Notes: a model not told the origin generated them from the letters alone. 64,000 nucleotides of DNA from Phycisphaerales bacterium (GCA_029242715.1 JAQWTL010000003.1:20090-84089); one strand, 5' to 3'; numbered from the stretch's first letter, positions 16,792 to 25,798 are shown. Numbers and translations are program-made.

Positions 16792-17601
16792 ATGACCATG
16801 ACTTCCGACATCTCGCTTGCCAGAACGGTTCGGCTCTTCATGGCTCCCGGAGAGCCCACCCCTGATCTTGCCGTCAATTCATACGCCGCCCTGGTGTCAA
16901 CTCCACACCTTGGCGTGTTCTATGAATTCACCCTTCATTGCAGTGGACAACCTCAATCCAGAACAGGATTCGTTGAGAGCATCTATGAGATGGACCGAGC
17001 AGTTCACGGCGTGCTGGCCCCGAGGATCAACCAGGCTTTCAAGACCGGAAACGTCCGACCACACACGATTCTGCAGGCGTCAATGCATGATCTGGATCAG
17101 CATCTGGATGCCCGCCTCACCCGAGTGGATTGGCAGCTCACCCCGACCTACCGTATCTCGATGGAGGCTTCTGACATGACAACCTTCCTGCTCGCCCAGA
17201 ACTACCAGTTCGCCGCCTCTCACAAGCTTCATAATCCTGAGTACGACGATGCAACGAATCGTTCAGTCTTCGGAAAATGCTGCAATCCCAACGGGCATGG
17301 CCACAACTACCGACTCGAGGTCGAGATTGCCGTACCCAGCAACCCTGAATCTCCAGGCCATGGATTCAGCGTGATTGATCTTGACGAGGTGGTCCAGGAA
17401 CACGTGATTGACGACTTTGACCATACCTATCTCAACCTTGATATCGATGACTTCAGCAACTGCAATCCAACAGTTGAAAACATCACACTCATATGCCATA
17501 AGAGATTGATGACCCCACTCAAGAATCTTGGCGTTAAACTTCGCCGCATACGCCTTTGGGAGACTGAGAAAACATGCTGCGCATATCCCGCAGAAGCCTG
17601 A
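16792..17601 (+). CDS. Double-domain 6-pyruvoyl-tetrahydropterin synthase / QueD-like protein
   Basis: A 269-residue protein about twice the usual PTPS/QueD length. The C-terminal half (about 130-269) is a complete domain: zinc ligands H144 in FAASHKLH, and H169 and H171 in NGHGHNY, with catalytic-type Cys at 163/164. The N-terminal half aligns by pattern (YEFTLHCSGQPQSRTGFVE with YRLEVEIAVPSNPESPGHG) but lacks the zinc His, so it looks like a degenerate duplicate. The family makes 6-carboxy-tetrahydropterin for queuosine or tetrahydropterins. ATG at 16792 or 16798 is the likely start (a GTG at 16780 is possible). Its last 28 bp overlap the next gene. Confidence 0.82.
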   Translation: MTMTSDISLARTVRLFMAPGEPTPDLAVNSYAALVSTPHLGVFYEFTLHCSGQPQSRTGFVESIYEMDRAVHGVLAPRINQAFKTGNVRPHTILQASMHDLDQHLDARLTRVDWQLTPTYRISMEASDMTTFLLAQNYQFAASHKLHNPEYDDATNRSVFGKCCNPNGHGHNYRLEVEIAVPSNPESPGHGFSVIDLDEVVQEHVIDDFDHTYLNLDIDDFSNCNPTVENITLICHKRLMTPLKNLGVKLRRIRLWETEKTCCAYPAEA

Positions 17602-19124
17602 TCTGGCCATCTCTCTTGATCGCGGCAATCACATTGCCTGCCATGCAATCACCGCCAAATGTGAATGCAACGGCGGACAATGTCTCAACACCAACTGATC
17701 AGCAGACTGCATCCAATACGGAATGGCAGGCACTTGCCCAGGCTGCCCAGGATCTGCGAATCAAGATGCAGGCGTCAGACCAGACCCCTGAGTCGATCAA
17801 CGAGGATCTGCGCAACCTCACCATTGATACGAAGGCCTATCTCGAGAAGCACCCGAAACATCCGCAAGCGTGGAATCTTCTGGCCAGCCTGTGTGGCCAG
17901 TTACGGGATGACAAATGCGTCGATCAGTCCGCATATGAACTTCTGGAGATCCAACCCGAGAATGTCCAGGTCGGGCTCCAATGGGCGGCCTACTACGCCT
18001 CCTCCGAACGCAACCAACGAGCAATGGAGATCCTCGATCGCCTGCTTGAGAAAAAACCACTGGGTCTCCTCTACCAGAACGCCTGGATACTGACCGCACG
18101 GACAGTAGACCCTGCACTCATCAACTCGCGTTTCCAGAACCTGATAGCCAAACCGGAAACCTACCCACAGGCGATCGCGTTCATTACGGCCATGCAGCAG
18201 TCAGATCCCTGGGCAGCGCAAGAACTGAGCGAACAACTCATCACACTGGCACCGGATGACCCTGATGTCATCATCAACCGCGGATACGCCCTGCGTGGAA
18301 CGAATCGATTTGCTGAAGCCAGGGAACTCCTGTCCTCACTACCGGAGGAGAGACTGGCAGATCCGAAGATCGCCTACCTCTATTCGGATTGCCATTACGC
18401 AGACCATGATTTCGAAACTGCCTACGACATCATGTCCAATATTGATCTGGATTCACTTGATGAGAACCCGGGGCTGAAACGACGACTCACGTTCATGCTC
18501 CCGCTCCGTCAAACGGCAGTTGAAGCCTGGGCCATCGAGCAGGATCGGCGCGAAGTTGATGCGGAACAGGAAACCAACCCCAAAGTTCGACTCATGATTG
18601 ATGGCGAGCCCGTGGAAATCGAACTGTTTCAGGATGTAGCCCCCAACACGGTGGCCACATTCCTCGCCATGACAAGCCGTGGCTTCTATGACGATATTCC
18701 CTTCGGCCAGGTACAGACTGGCTTCCGGTCGATCGGTGGCACGATCCCGACAGCCGTGCCCTATACGATTCCTTCCGAAAAGGACCCAACTGGCAGCCGT
18801 GATTTCTTCAGTGGCACCCTGGCAACCTATCTCCCGATATCAGGCAACAAGGATTCCGCAGGCGCCGAATGGTGCATCTACCACTTCCCTGCTCCCCACC
18901 TGAACCAGCAAAGAACAGCATTCGGGCGGGTAACAAGCGGATTGGACACGGTACGTCGCATGAAGGAAGACTCCAGACTGGATTCCATTGAGATCCTCCG
19001 CTCACCAGGCATCGATAACGACCCCATCGTGATCGATGCTGAACAACAGCGGCGGCCCTTCAGTGAAGTCATGGCAACCTTTACCCTGCCACGCAGCAAC
19101 AGCAACGAAACCGTGAAGCCCTAG
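17574..19124 (+). CDS. TPR protein with C-terminal cyclophilin-type domain
   Basis: A 516-residue secreted or membrane-anchored protein. It begins with a signal-like stretch (LIWPSLLIAAITLPAMQ), then about 260 residues of helical TPR-like repeats (LNRGYALRGTNRFAEAREL type). From about residue 335 a cyclophilin domain follows: VEIELFQDVAPNTVATFLAM, then RDFFSGTLATYL. The usual FHR and GQFxxQF-type active-site residues are not clear: the region after FYDDIPFGQV reads GFRSIGG, so isomerase activity is doubtful. The start overlaps the PTPS gene by 28 bp, which implies coupling. The convergent ACT gene ends 15 bp downstream. Confidence 0.78.
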   Translation: MLRISRRSLIWPSLLIAAITLPAMQSPPNVNATADNVSTPTDQQTASNTEWQALAQAAQDLRIKMQASDQTPESINEDLRNLTIDTKAYLEKHPKHPQAWNLLASLCGQLRDDKCVDQSAYELLEIQPENVQVGLQWAAYYASSERNQRAMEILDRLLEKKPLGLLYQNAWILTARTVDPALINSRFQNLIAKPETYPQAIAFITAMQQSDPWAAQELSEQLITLAPDDPDVIINRGYALRGTNRFAEARELLSSLPEERLADPKIAYLYSDCHYADHDFETAYDIMSNIDLDSLDENPGLKRRLTFMLPLRQTAVEAWAIEQDRREVDAEQETNPKVRLMIDGEPVEIELFQDVAPNTVATFLAMTSRGFYDDIPFGQVQTGFRSIGGTIPTAVPYTIPSEKDPTGSRDFFSGTLATYLPISGNKDSAGAEWCIYHFPAPHLNQQRTAFGRVTSGLDTVRRMKEDSRLDSIEILRSPGIDNDPIVIDAEQQRRPFSEVMATFTLPRSNSNETVKP

Positions 19125-19139
19125 TTCAGATTTGAAGGA

Positions 19140-19613
19140 CTAGCGAAGGTCTTCGGCGCCATAGAGCCGGTAGCCTTTTCGCAGCAGAATCTGTCCGGCA
19201 AACTCATTCTCATCGACGCACAGTGCCATGCGAGAACCCTCTGTGAACGGGTTGTCGGTCATGATCGGGTACATGAAAAGGATGTTGATTTCAGCGCCCA
19301 GGAGATGTTGGCACAAATGGGACAGCGGCCGATCAGAAGAGGTCTCGACGACGAGCAGATCCGTCTCGGAAAAGCTCATATTCGAATCTCTCAACAGCAG
19401 CCTTGCGGCATCAGCGTTGTCTGGGATGGTTCGTACGACTGCATAGTCAGATGCTTCCATGACGGCAATCGAATGAATCTGGACATCAACAGCATCGTCA
19501 AAGACACGGAGAACCTCGAGAAGTCGACCAACACGATTCTCAAGGAACACGCTGAACTGTCGCACCGCAGGTACTCGATATCCAATCGCAGTTTCTGAGG
19601 GCAATTCAGTCAT
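19140..19613 (-). CDS. ACT-domain protein
   Basis: A 157-residue cytosolic protein made of two ACT-like units. The first reads QFSVFLENRVGRLLEVLRVF with IHSIAVMEASDYAVVRTI, the second HLCQHLLGAEINILFMYPI. ACT domains bind small ligands, mostly amino acids, and such stand-alone pairs are usually regulatory. The ligand is unknown. It is convergent with the TPR-cyclophilin gene and starts about 45 bp from the end of mqnD on the same strand, so it may be the last gene of the mqnD unit read in the minus direction. Confidence 0.82.
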   Translation of the reverse strand: MTELPSETAIGYRVPAVRQFSVFLENRVGRLLEVLRVFDDAVDVQIHSIAVMEASDYAVVRTIPDNADAARLLLRDSNMSFSETDLLVVETSSDRPLSHLCQHLLGAEINILFMYPIMTDNPFTEGSRMALCVDENEFAGQILLRKGYRLYGAEDLR

Positions 19614-19659
19614 ATTCGGATCCCATCAAGGTTGGCCACACTGTAACGACTGCTATGCC

Positions 19660-20568
19660 TCATGCCGACCCCCCACCTGAAACCGCCTCAAAGCCGATCA
19701 CATCCACAGGGCCTGCCTCGGACAATATCCCCATCGAACAAGCCTGCTCGAAAAAGGTCCGAAGGGCCAGGAGCCCCTGGTCCCCCACATCAAGTGTCCA
19801 TTTGTTGACATACATCTCGACAAACGTCGTGGCCATCTCTCGATCGATACCTCGCCCCCATCGAAGCGCCCATTCGACGGCCTGTTCCTTGTGAGCCATG
19901 GACCATTCAACTGATGCCCTCAGGATGGACGCTACTTCTTCCAAGGCTCCTGGCCCACCGATCGCTTCGACGTCACGACGTATCGCATTGCCGCCAAGTG
20001 GCAGGGGCAAGCCAGTGCGGCCCTTCCACCATTCGCCCAGATCCGCCACGAGATGCAAGCCTGATTGTGCGTAGGTCAATTGGCCCTCGTGAATGACCAG
20101 CCCGGCTGAAAATGTGCCATCAACAACCTGGTCGATGATCTGATCGAAAGGGACAACCGTGCATGGCATTGGCCTGCCACCCAACATCATGCGACAAGTA
20201 GCAACCGCAGAAGTCCTGGCGCCAGGCACGGCAATCATCGGCGTGTTCTGCTTGAATGACTCCAGATCCATGGGTTCACGCGTCACGATCCTTGGGCCAT
20301 ATCCATCTCCAAGCGAAGCCCCGCATGCCGTGAGCGCATAGCGGTCACGTACTGCCGGGTAATGGGCACAACTGATCGCAGTAATTTCGTACAGACCCTC
20401 TTCCGACTGCGCATTGAGTGTCTCGATATCCTCCGCGACAAGCTCGAATCGCCAGCGACCCGTATCGATTTCAGGGCCGGCCCCATCGATACCGACCAGC
20501 GGCCACCACATGAAGGCGTCATCCGGGTCAGGGCTATGCGCCAAACGAAGCAGCATCTGATCAGTCAT
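19660..20568 (-). CDS. mqnD: 1,4-dihydroxy-6-naphthoate synthase (menaquinone, futalosine route)
   Basis: A 302-residue enzyme of the MqnA/MqnD periplasmic-binding-like fold. The N-terminal signature LAHSPDPDDAFMWW corresponds to the SPCPNDTF box of MqnD. VPGARTSAVA, VPFDQIIDQVVDG and AGLVIHEGQLTY are the next conserved blocks. MqnD converts cyclic dehypoxanthine futalosine to dihydroxynaphthoate. MqnA, the paralogue, is less likely because of the SPDPDDAF box. Its ATG overlaps the stop of the AMP-ligase gene (ATGA, 4 bp), so the two are translationally coupled. No other mqn gene is present. Confidence 0.87.
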   Translation of the reverse strand: MTDQMLLRLAHSPDPDDAFMWWPLVGIDGAGPEIDTGRWRFELVAEDIETLNAQSEEGLYEITAISCAHYPAVRDRYALTACGASLGDGYGPRIVTREPMDLESFKQNTPMIAVPGARTSAVATCRMMLGGRPMPCTVVPFDQIIDQVVDGTFSAGLVIHEGQLTYAQSGLHLVADLGEWWKGRTGLPLPLGGNAIRRDVEAIGGPGALEEVASILRASVEWSMAHKEQAVEWALRWGRGIDREMATTFVEMYVNKWTLDVGDQGLLALRTFFEQACSMGILSEAGPVDVIGFEAVSGGGSA

Positions 20569-22037
20569 GAAACACCAGCCGTTTCTGCGGAAAGCGACCG
20601 CCTCATCACCTTGCCGGTTGGATTTCTTGGCAAAGCATCAACGTGTCGAATCTCGCGAGGAACCTTGTATCCCGCCAGGGATTCACGACACCAGCTACGG
20701 AGTGCGCCTGCGTCGAACTGAGCACCTTCGATCATCTCGACGAATGCCAAAGCAACCTCGCCCCGTGAAGGATCCTCCATGCCAATGACAGCAGCTTCAG
20801 AGACATCCGGATGCTTCACGAGCACTTCCTCGATCTCTCGAGGAAAGACATTTTCTCCGCCGATGATCAACATCTCCTTGATGCGCCCTGTAATCGAGAG
20901 AAAACCGTTCTCATCTATTCGAGCCATATCACCTGTTCGCAGGAAACCATCCTCATTGATCGCGAGGGCAGTCTCTTCGGGCATCTTGTAATAACCCTGC
21001 ATCACATTGCCACCACGAATGAGGAGCTCGCCATCCTGGCCTGAATCTAGGTGTTGGCCATTGTCGCCGACAATGATCTGTTCGATGCCAGGCAATGAAC
21101 GCCCCACCGTGCCACGCCTCTCCTCATGAGGCAACGTCCAGTTGGTCACCGGAGAGGTCTCTGTCATTCCGAATCCTTCACAGATCTTGCGGCCATAACG
21201 CTCTGCAAAGCCGTCGTACACCGCATCAGGAAGTGGTTCGCCACCCGAGACGATAAAACGCAGGGAAGACATGTCATCTGGCCGAGCTGATTTGGCCTGA
21301 AGAAGTGCGTTGTACATGGAGGGGATCGCCATGAATGCTGTCGGGCGGCCGCGTCGCAACAGATCAAGCACTCTCACAACCTTGAACTGCGCGGTGTACA
21401 GCGCACGGCAGCCAAGACTGAAGGGCAGGATCGTGCAGACACAGAGTCCAAAGCTGTGGAATTGAGGCAATACCCCGAGGAAGCTGTCACGCTTGGTGAA
21501 ATTGGCCCAACGACGACATTGGTCGACATTCGTACCCAAGTTGTCGACACTGAGCATCACACCCTTTGGCTTCCCGGAAGTGCCTGAGGTGTAGAGGATC
21601 ACGGCCGTGAAATCATCAGGACGTTTCACTGGTCGCATCATGGGCGGCAAGCCCTTGGCATTCATCTGATCCATCCGCAGCGATGTCACTCCATCAGGCA
21701 TGTCACCAAACCGATCAAGCATCGGAGTTGCCGTAATGACAGTGTCCAGCTCCGCATGATCGATGATGTAGTCCAGTTCCTCACGAGCCAGCAGATAGTT
21801 CAACGGGACGATCGTTCGACCGCAAAGCCAACTGGCTGCCATGGCTACAGGAAAGGCCCCGGAAGTCGGCAAGAAGATGCCCACATTTGGAGCGTCTGTC
21901 GTGCTGGCAACCCATTTGGCAAGATGCCGGGCTGCAACCCACATGGTGGCGCCTCGCCACTGCCGATGGTCGTCCTCGCAGACGATTCGAAGAGGGGCAT
22001 TACGCCAATGACGGAGTATGGGCTTCAGCAGTCGCAT
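20565..22037 (-). CDS. AMP-dependent acyl-CoA/acyl-acid ligase
   Basis: A 490-residue member of the ANL superfamily that adenylates a carboxylic acid. Motifs in order: YTSGTSGKPKGVM (phosphate-binding), GFGMTETSP (adenine), DGFLRTGDMARIDENGF and GRIKEMLIIGGENVFP (hinge), and NPTGKVMRR with the C-terminal catalytic Lys. Length and pattern fit medium/long-chain fatty acyl-CoA synthetases, but the acid is not certain. The 4-bp overlap with mqnD makes it the upstream partner in that unit; whether its product has any link to menaquinone is not shown. Confidence 0.88.
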   Translation of the reverse strand: MRLLKPILRHWRNAPLRIVCEDDHRQWRGATMWVAARHLAKWVASTTDAPNVGIFLPTSGAFPVAMAASWLCGRTIVPLNYLLAREELDYIIDHAELDTVITATPMLDRFGDMPDGVTSLRMDQMNAKGLPPMMRPVKRPDDFTAVILYTSGTSGKPKGVMLSVDNLGTNVDQCRRWANFTKRDSFLGVLPQFHSFGLCVCTILPFSLGCRALYTAQFKVVRVLDLLRRGRPTAFMAIPSMYNALLQAKSARPDDMSSLRFIVSGGEPLPDAVYDGFAERYGRKICEGFGMTETSPVTNWTLPHEERRGTVGRSLPGIEQIIVGDNGQHLDSGQDGELLIRGGNVMQGYYKMPEETALAINEDGFLRTGDMARIDENGFLSITGRIKEMLIIGGENVFPREIEEVLVKHPDVSEAAVIGMEDPSRGEVALAFVEMIEGAQFDAGALRSWCRESLAGYKVPREIRHVDALPRNPTGKVMRRSLSAETAGVS

Positions 22038-22127
22038 GAAAGTTCTTCTGGCCTGAAAGGGGCTCGAACACCCCGCCGTGGAGCTCGCCAGTGTACTCTT
22101 GGGCGATCCAAGGATGGAGGTCGCCCG

Positions 22128-22874
22128 ATGCCACGATTCCTGTTCGCCCTCACAGCCCTGCTTCTGGTCGTCGGATGTGAATCAACTCAAGGCAATCGAT
22201 CCGCCCTCACGCTGGCGTCTGCCAGATACGAGGCCGGGGATTTCAATCGAGCCAGAGACCTTGCTGAACCCCTGAGATCGCATGAACAACCTCAATCTGA
22301 AGAAGCCGCATGGATCATCGGGCTGTGCGATTACCGCCAGGGCAAGCTCCAGCAGGCCGAAACCCAGTTCCGCTTCATCACAACAGGCACCGACAAGGCC
22401 CTGGCCGCACAGGCCCGGGTGATGCTCGCCCAGATTGACCTCTCCAAAGGCCATCCCTCACTGGCCCTTGCCAGCCTGTCCAGAGCCTGGTCCCACCTCC
22501 CCAGCGAACATCGACGTCGGGCCGCAGAACTCGCCGTCACTGCCGCCAAGGTCATGAATGATGCAAAGGCAGAAGATCAGTGGCTCGCCCGGATGCCATC
22601 TGCTCCAAGCCGGTCCACTACTGAAATCAAGGCCCTTCGTGATCGATATACCCTTCAGGCTGGCGCTTATCGAAATCGCTCCGGTGCTGAAAGCCTGAAA
22701 TCAAGTTTGAATGGCAAGGATTGCTCGCTGGGCGATGCCTCCATCCGCACCCGAACCGATCGACGAGGCCGGACGCTTTATCTGGTGCAAATTGGTTCTT
22801 TTACGACCCGCGCTGCTGCGGATGCTGCCCGAGGAGAACTCCGAGGGACTGAGCTGGTCGTCGTCGCCCAATAG
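22128..22874 (+). CDS. SPOR-domain lipoprotein with TPR repeats
   Basis: A 248-residue lipoprotein. MPRFLFALTALLLVVGC is a clear signal peptide with lipobox VVGC (Cys17). The middle has TPR-like repeats (ALTLASARYEAGDFNRARDL). The C-terminal 75 residues form a SPOR domain (YTLQAGAYRNRSGAESLKSS, TLYLVQIGSFTTRAAADAAR), which binds denuded peptidoglycan at division sites. The start is fixed by GGAGG 7 nt upstream of the ATG at 22128; the longer open frame is antisense to the ligase gene. It is divergent from that gene across 90 bp. Confidence 0.88.
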   Translation: MPRFLFALTALLLVVGCESTQGNRSALTLASARYEAGDFNRARDLAEPLRSHEQPQSEEAAWIIGLCDYRQGKLQQAETQFRFITTGTDKALAAQARVMLAQIDLSKGHPSLALASLSRAWSHLPSEHRRRAAELAVTAAKVMNDAKAEDQWLARMPSAPSRSTTEIKALRDRYTLQAGAYRNRSGAESLKSSLNGKDCSLGDASIRTRTDRRGRTLYLVQIGSFTTRAAADAARGELRGTELVVVAQ

Positions 22875-22893
22875 CCACCAGCAAGCAGTCCCT

Positions 22894-24090
22894 TCAGAAC
22901 GTCAAGCCAACCTTGATGAGTTGCTCATAGTGCTCAGGACGGTTGTAGACATGGGCAGAAAGCCGAATCCACCAGCGATCCACCCAGTCATGCACAGCAA
23001 TATCAATCCCATGAGCATGCCGCAGCCATAGACGCCAGTCTTCGACCTGTTGGAAGTGATCCCGAATCGATTTGGGCAATTCGATGGTGCGCATCGATAT
23101 CGCCCGGCTTGAAGGCGGTACGTCAAGGGGATCAACCGACCAGGCATCACAGAGTCGGCCGGTCGCCCAGGAAACGAGTTGGCAATTGTGCTCACGAACT
23201 GAAGCCCACCCGAAACGATCCTCGAACCAGGCGATTGCAGCAGGCGCAGACAGAAAGGACGAGGTGTCGCAGGTCCCTGTCCATTTGAATTCTTCCTGGT
23301 AGCCATCACCAAGGTAATGGCTGATGGAAGAGGGATGCACGCTGGAGTGATGGCAAGGCTGAACATGCAGGAAGGCTGCCCCAAGAGGCGCCGACACCCA
23401 TTTATGCAAGTTGCCGGTGTAATAGTCCGCTCCGATTGATGCGACATCAAGAGGCAACATGCCAGGCGCATGAGCCCCATCAACCATGACCTTCACGCCA
23501 CGTGAATGGCAACGCTTCACGATGTCCTCGACAGGAAAGAGCAACGCCGTTGGTGAGGTCACATGATCAATCATGACCAGAGCCGTGTCTTCATCAATCG
23601 CCGCTTCAAGAGCATCTGCCAGGCCGCTTTCATCAGGCAGAGGCGGATTGAGTTCAACCAGTCGCAGATGGGCACCGGCTCGCTCCGCCACATACCTCAA
23701 AGTCTGGTTCACAGCGAAGTAACCATGGTTCGTCGCGATGATGTTCTGACCTGGCTTGAGTTCAAGAGATCGAACAACCGCATTGATGGCCTGAGTTGCA
23801 TTGACCACGCTGACCAGATCCGTGGGATCGGACTTGATGAAGTCAGCCAGCTTTCTGGTCGAGTCGATCAGAAGCTCGTCACCTCGAACCCAGAGAATGT
23901 CTGCTGGATCTCCATCGAGTTGCTGCTTGAGACGAAGCTGAGCATCCACCACTGCATGTGGCCTGGCACCAAAGCTGCCATGGTTCAGAAATGTCATGGT
24001 CTTGGAGAGAGACCATTCCTCAATGCCCGACTTCGGAAGTGGATCTGGCGGTGACTGTGCCACCAGGGATGTGATCTCGGAACTGCTCAT
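22894..24090 (-). CDS. Class V aminotransferase (isopenicillin-N-epimerase type)
   Basis: A 398-residue PLP enzyme of the cysteine-desulfurase/epimerase fold. FLNHGSFGARPHAVVDAQ at the N-terminus is the isopenicillin-N-epimerase-like opening. VMVDGAHAPGMLPLDV contains the PLP-pyridine Asp and YYTGNLHKWVSAPLGAAFL the Schiff-base Lys. The actual reaction is not predictable; relatives include epimerases, desulfurases and lyases. A TTG two codons upstream could start it, but ATG at 24090 is chosen. It ends 19 bp from the convergent SPOR gene. Confidence 0.88.
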   Translation of the reverse strand: MSSSEITSLVAQSPPDPLPKSGIEEWSLSKTMTFLNHGSFGARPHAVVDAQLRLKQQLDGDPADILWVRGDELLIDSTRKLADFIKSDPTDLVSVVNATQAINAVVRSLELKPGQNIIATNHGYFAVNQTLRYVAERAGAHLRLVELNPPLPDESGLADALEAAIDEDTALVMIDHVTSPTALLFPVEDIVKRCHSRGVKVMVDGAHAPGMLPLDVASIGADYYTGNLHKWVSAPLGAAFLHVQPCHHSSVHPSSISHYLGDGYQEEFKWTGTCDTSSFLSAPAAIAWFEDRFGWASVREHNCQLVSWATGRLCDAWSVDPLDVPPSSRAISMRTIELPKSIRDHFQQVEDWRLWLRHAHGIDIAVHDWVDRWWIRLSAHVYNRPEHYEQLIKVGLTF

Positions 24091-24818
24091 GGACAAAGCC
24101 TAGCAATACCAACCAACCCAAACATGTGATGGGCTGATTCCAGCCAGAGGGCCAAGGACCGAGAATGAGGGCAGGAATAAGGGGTTGAAATGGAAATTCC
24201 GTAAGGTTGCTGTTATGCTAACGGATACCGAACGCTCCAGTCGATAGGAAGTTCAAGTCAATGACCGGTTCTTGCCGAGGTGTACTCCGCCAGATGTATT
24301 TCAGCCAACACGGACCACAAGATCTAGTGCCCCCCCGTTCTCGGCAAGCTCCAAGCCGATCAAGGGGGGCCTGGAGGGCCGGAAAGAGGGCTGAGAGAGA
24401 CCGTGGAAGGTCAGGCGGGTTCGATACGAGGGAAGAGGCGAACCCGCCAACCTCCCGATCTCAACGGGAACAGGTACCAGGACCTGAACTGAGCATCGTC
24501 AAAGAAGAGTCCATTGTGTGGACCAGCAACCCAGGGAGTGATTCGAGATGGAACAGCCACTTGTTCAAACAGGACCAGGAGGAGACTACCGAACAGCCCT
24601 GGTGATTCAGCACCCAGGCCCCAGGATGAGAAAGCCCCGTCTGGTAGCACAGACTGGATATGACCTGAGTATCGAACGCCGGGTCCACTCACTTTCCTCA
24701 GCCATACTTCGGGCCCCAAGGACCCTGCTGGATCGACTCCTAGGAATTGACCGACCGATTCCAGCCGTTCAGGAAATTTCGGATCGTCCCACACGCCTCG
24801 ACAAGGATCATTCTCAGT
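24091..24818. other. Long gene-free region upstream of lexA with several strong stems
   Basis: No convincing gene is seen on either strand in these 728 bp; the open frames lack signal, motif and ribosome site. Structure is visible instead: CTTGCCGAG (24271-24279) is perfectly complementary to CTCGGCAAG (24340-24348); GCCCCCC (24329-24335) faces GGGGGGC (24364-24370); and GGCGGGTTCG (24414-24423) with CGAACCCGCC (24439-24448) forms a 10-bp hairpin with a 15-nt loop. I could not match it to tmRNA, RNase P RNA, SRP RNA or 6S RNA by their conserved sequences. It may be a long lexA leader or an independent RNA. Confidence 0.45.
24191..24219 (+). promoter_or_regulatory. Candidate extended -10 promoter for the lexA-upstream region
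   Basis: TGGAAA (24191-24196), a 17-nt spacer and TATGCT (24214-24219) preceded by TGT give an extended -10 element (TGnTATGCT). The -35 matches the consensus at 4 of 6 places. It points towards the structured region and lexA, with predicted transcription start near 24226. Confidence 0.4.
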
Positions 24819-25439
24819 ATGAATCTCACACCCAAGCAACTTCGCATCGTGCAGTTGATTCGAGAAAGTCGCCTGACCAACGGCTATTCGCCGACGATGC
24901 AGGAACTCGCCGAAGCCACCGGCGTGAGCAAGGTCACAGCCTTCGAGCACGTCGAGGCACTGATTCGCAAGGGCGTGCTCGCCAGGGAAGCACACAAGGC
25001 TCGCTCTTTATCAATCGTTGAAGACGCTCCGCTTCCCGATGAGGTAGCGCCCCTGCAGTTTCCTTTGGTGGGACGAATTGCAGCGGGCATGCCCATCGAG
25101 AAGTGCGAACAAAATGACATGCTCGATCTCGAAACACTTGTCGGCCCGAGGCTCGGCTCCAATGCAGGCACATTTGCCTTGAAAGTTGAAGGCGATTCAA
25201 TGCGGGATGAGGGCATTCTCGATGGTGATTTCGTCCTGGTCGAAAGGCGTAATACTGCCCGTGATGGCGAACATGTCGTTGCCCTTTTGCCTGATGGCGA
25301 AACAACACTCAAATCCATCTTCCGTGAAGCCAACGGCATGATTCGACTGCAACCAGCCAACGAAGACTTTGAGCCGATCATCGTTGAGCAATGCCAGATC
25401 CAAGGCGTTGTTACAGCAGTTCTTCGTTCCTATCGATAG
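24819..25439 (+). CDS. lexA: LexA repressor
   Basis: The SOS repressor, 206 residues. The N-terminal winged helix reads LTPKQLRIVQLIRESRLTNG then SPTMQELAEATGVSKVTAFE. The cleavage site is RIAAGMP, with Ala-Gly as in the E. coli protein. The catalytic dyad is Ser in VEGDSMRDEGILDGD and Lys in TTLKSIF. ATG at 24819 matches the family start (MNLTPKQ); the ORF extends upstream without family similarity. Autoregulation is expected, but the lexA-box sequence in this group is not known to me and no box was assigned; a GGAAT-N10-ATTCC pair upstream is noted only. Confidence 0.95.
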   Translation: MNLTPKQLRIVQLIRESRLTNGYSPTMQELAEATGVSKVTAFEHVEALIRKGVLAREAHKARSLSIVEDAPLPDEVAPLQFPLVGRIAAGMPIEKCEQNDMLDLETLVGPRLGSNAGTFALKVEGDSMRDEGILDGDFVLVERRNTARDGEHVVALLPDGETTLKSIFREANGMIRLQPANEDFEPIIVEQCQIQGVVTAVLRSYR

Positions 25440-25495
25440 CGAACACGAGAGCAGCTCAAGAGGCAGATGTCTTGCAACAACTACTTGGATACCTC

Positions 25496-25798
25496 ATGCC
25501 TCCTGCTGAGCAGACTTCTTCTGCAGAAAGTCCTGCTGGCTTCCAAATCATCATCGCCATCGTCATTGGCGTGATCCTGACCTCGATCATCTGGGCCTGG
25601 CTCGGACCAAAGTTGAAACGAAACCACGAACGCCTTGAAGAACGATTACAAGGCGCAGATAAAGCCACCAAGGCAGCCATTGACTTCTATCGCCCCCCGC
25701 CTTCGATTCGTTATGGCAAGGCGGGAGTGGTACTTCAATTCATTCTCATACTGCTGCCCATCACACTCCTGGTCTACTACGTACTCTCCAAGATCTGA
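25496..25798 (+). CDS. Small two-pass membrane protein
   Basis: About 100 residues with two hydrophobic segments: FQIIIAIVIGVILTSIIWAW near 15-35 and LQFILILLPITLLVYYVL near 78-95. Between them lies a charged helical stretch (LKRNHERLEERLQGADKATK). No known family. ATG at 25496 has only a weak ribosome site; a TTG at 25471 with GAGG 8 nt upstream is an alternative that adds 8 residues. It starts 56 bp after lexA on the same strand, so it may be cotranscribed and under SOS control. Confidence 0.6.
   Translation: MPPAEQTSSAESPAGFQIIIAIVIGVILTSIIWAWLGPKLKRNHERLEERLQGADKATKAAIDFYRPPPSIRYGKAGVVLQFILILLPITLLVYYVLSKI

Noticed and set aside
24261..24605. Open frame of 114 codons (plus strand) upstream of lexA
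   Set aside because: Composition is like random GC-rich sequence, without signal, domain or ribosome site at a normal distance; the stems in the DNA explain the pattern better.
24411..24995. Open frame of 194 codons (minus strand) opposite lexA
   Set aside because: It overlaps the N-terminal half of lexA in antisense and has no recognisable motif.
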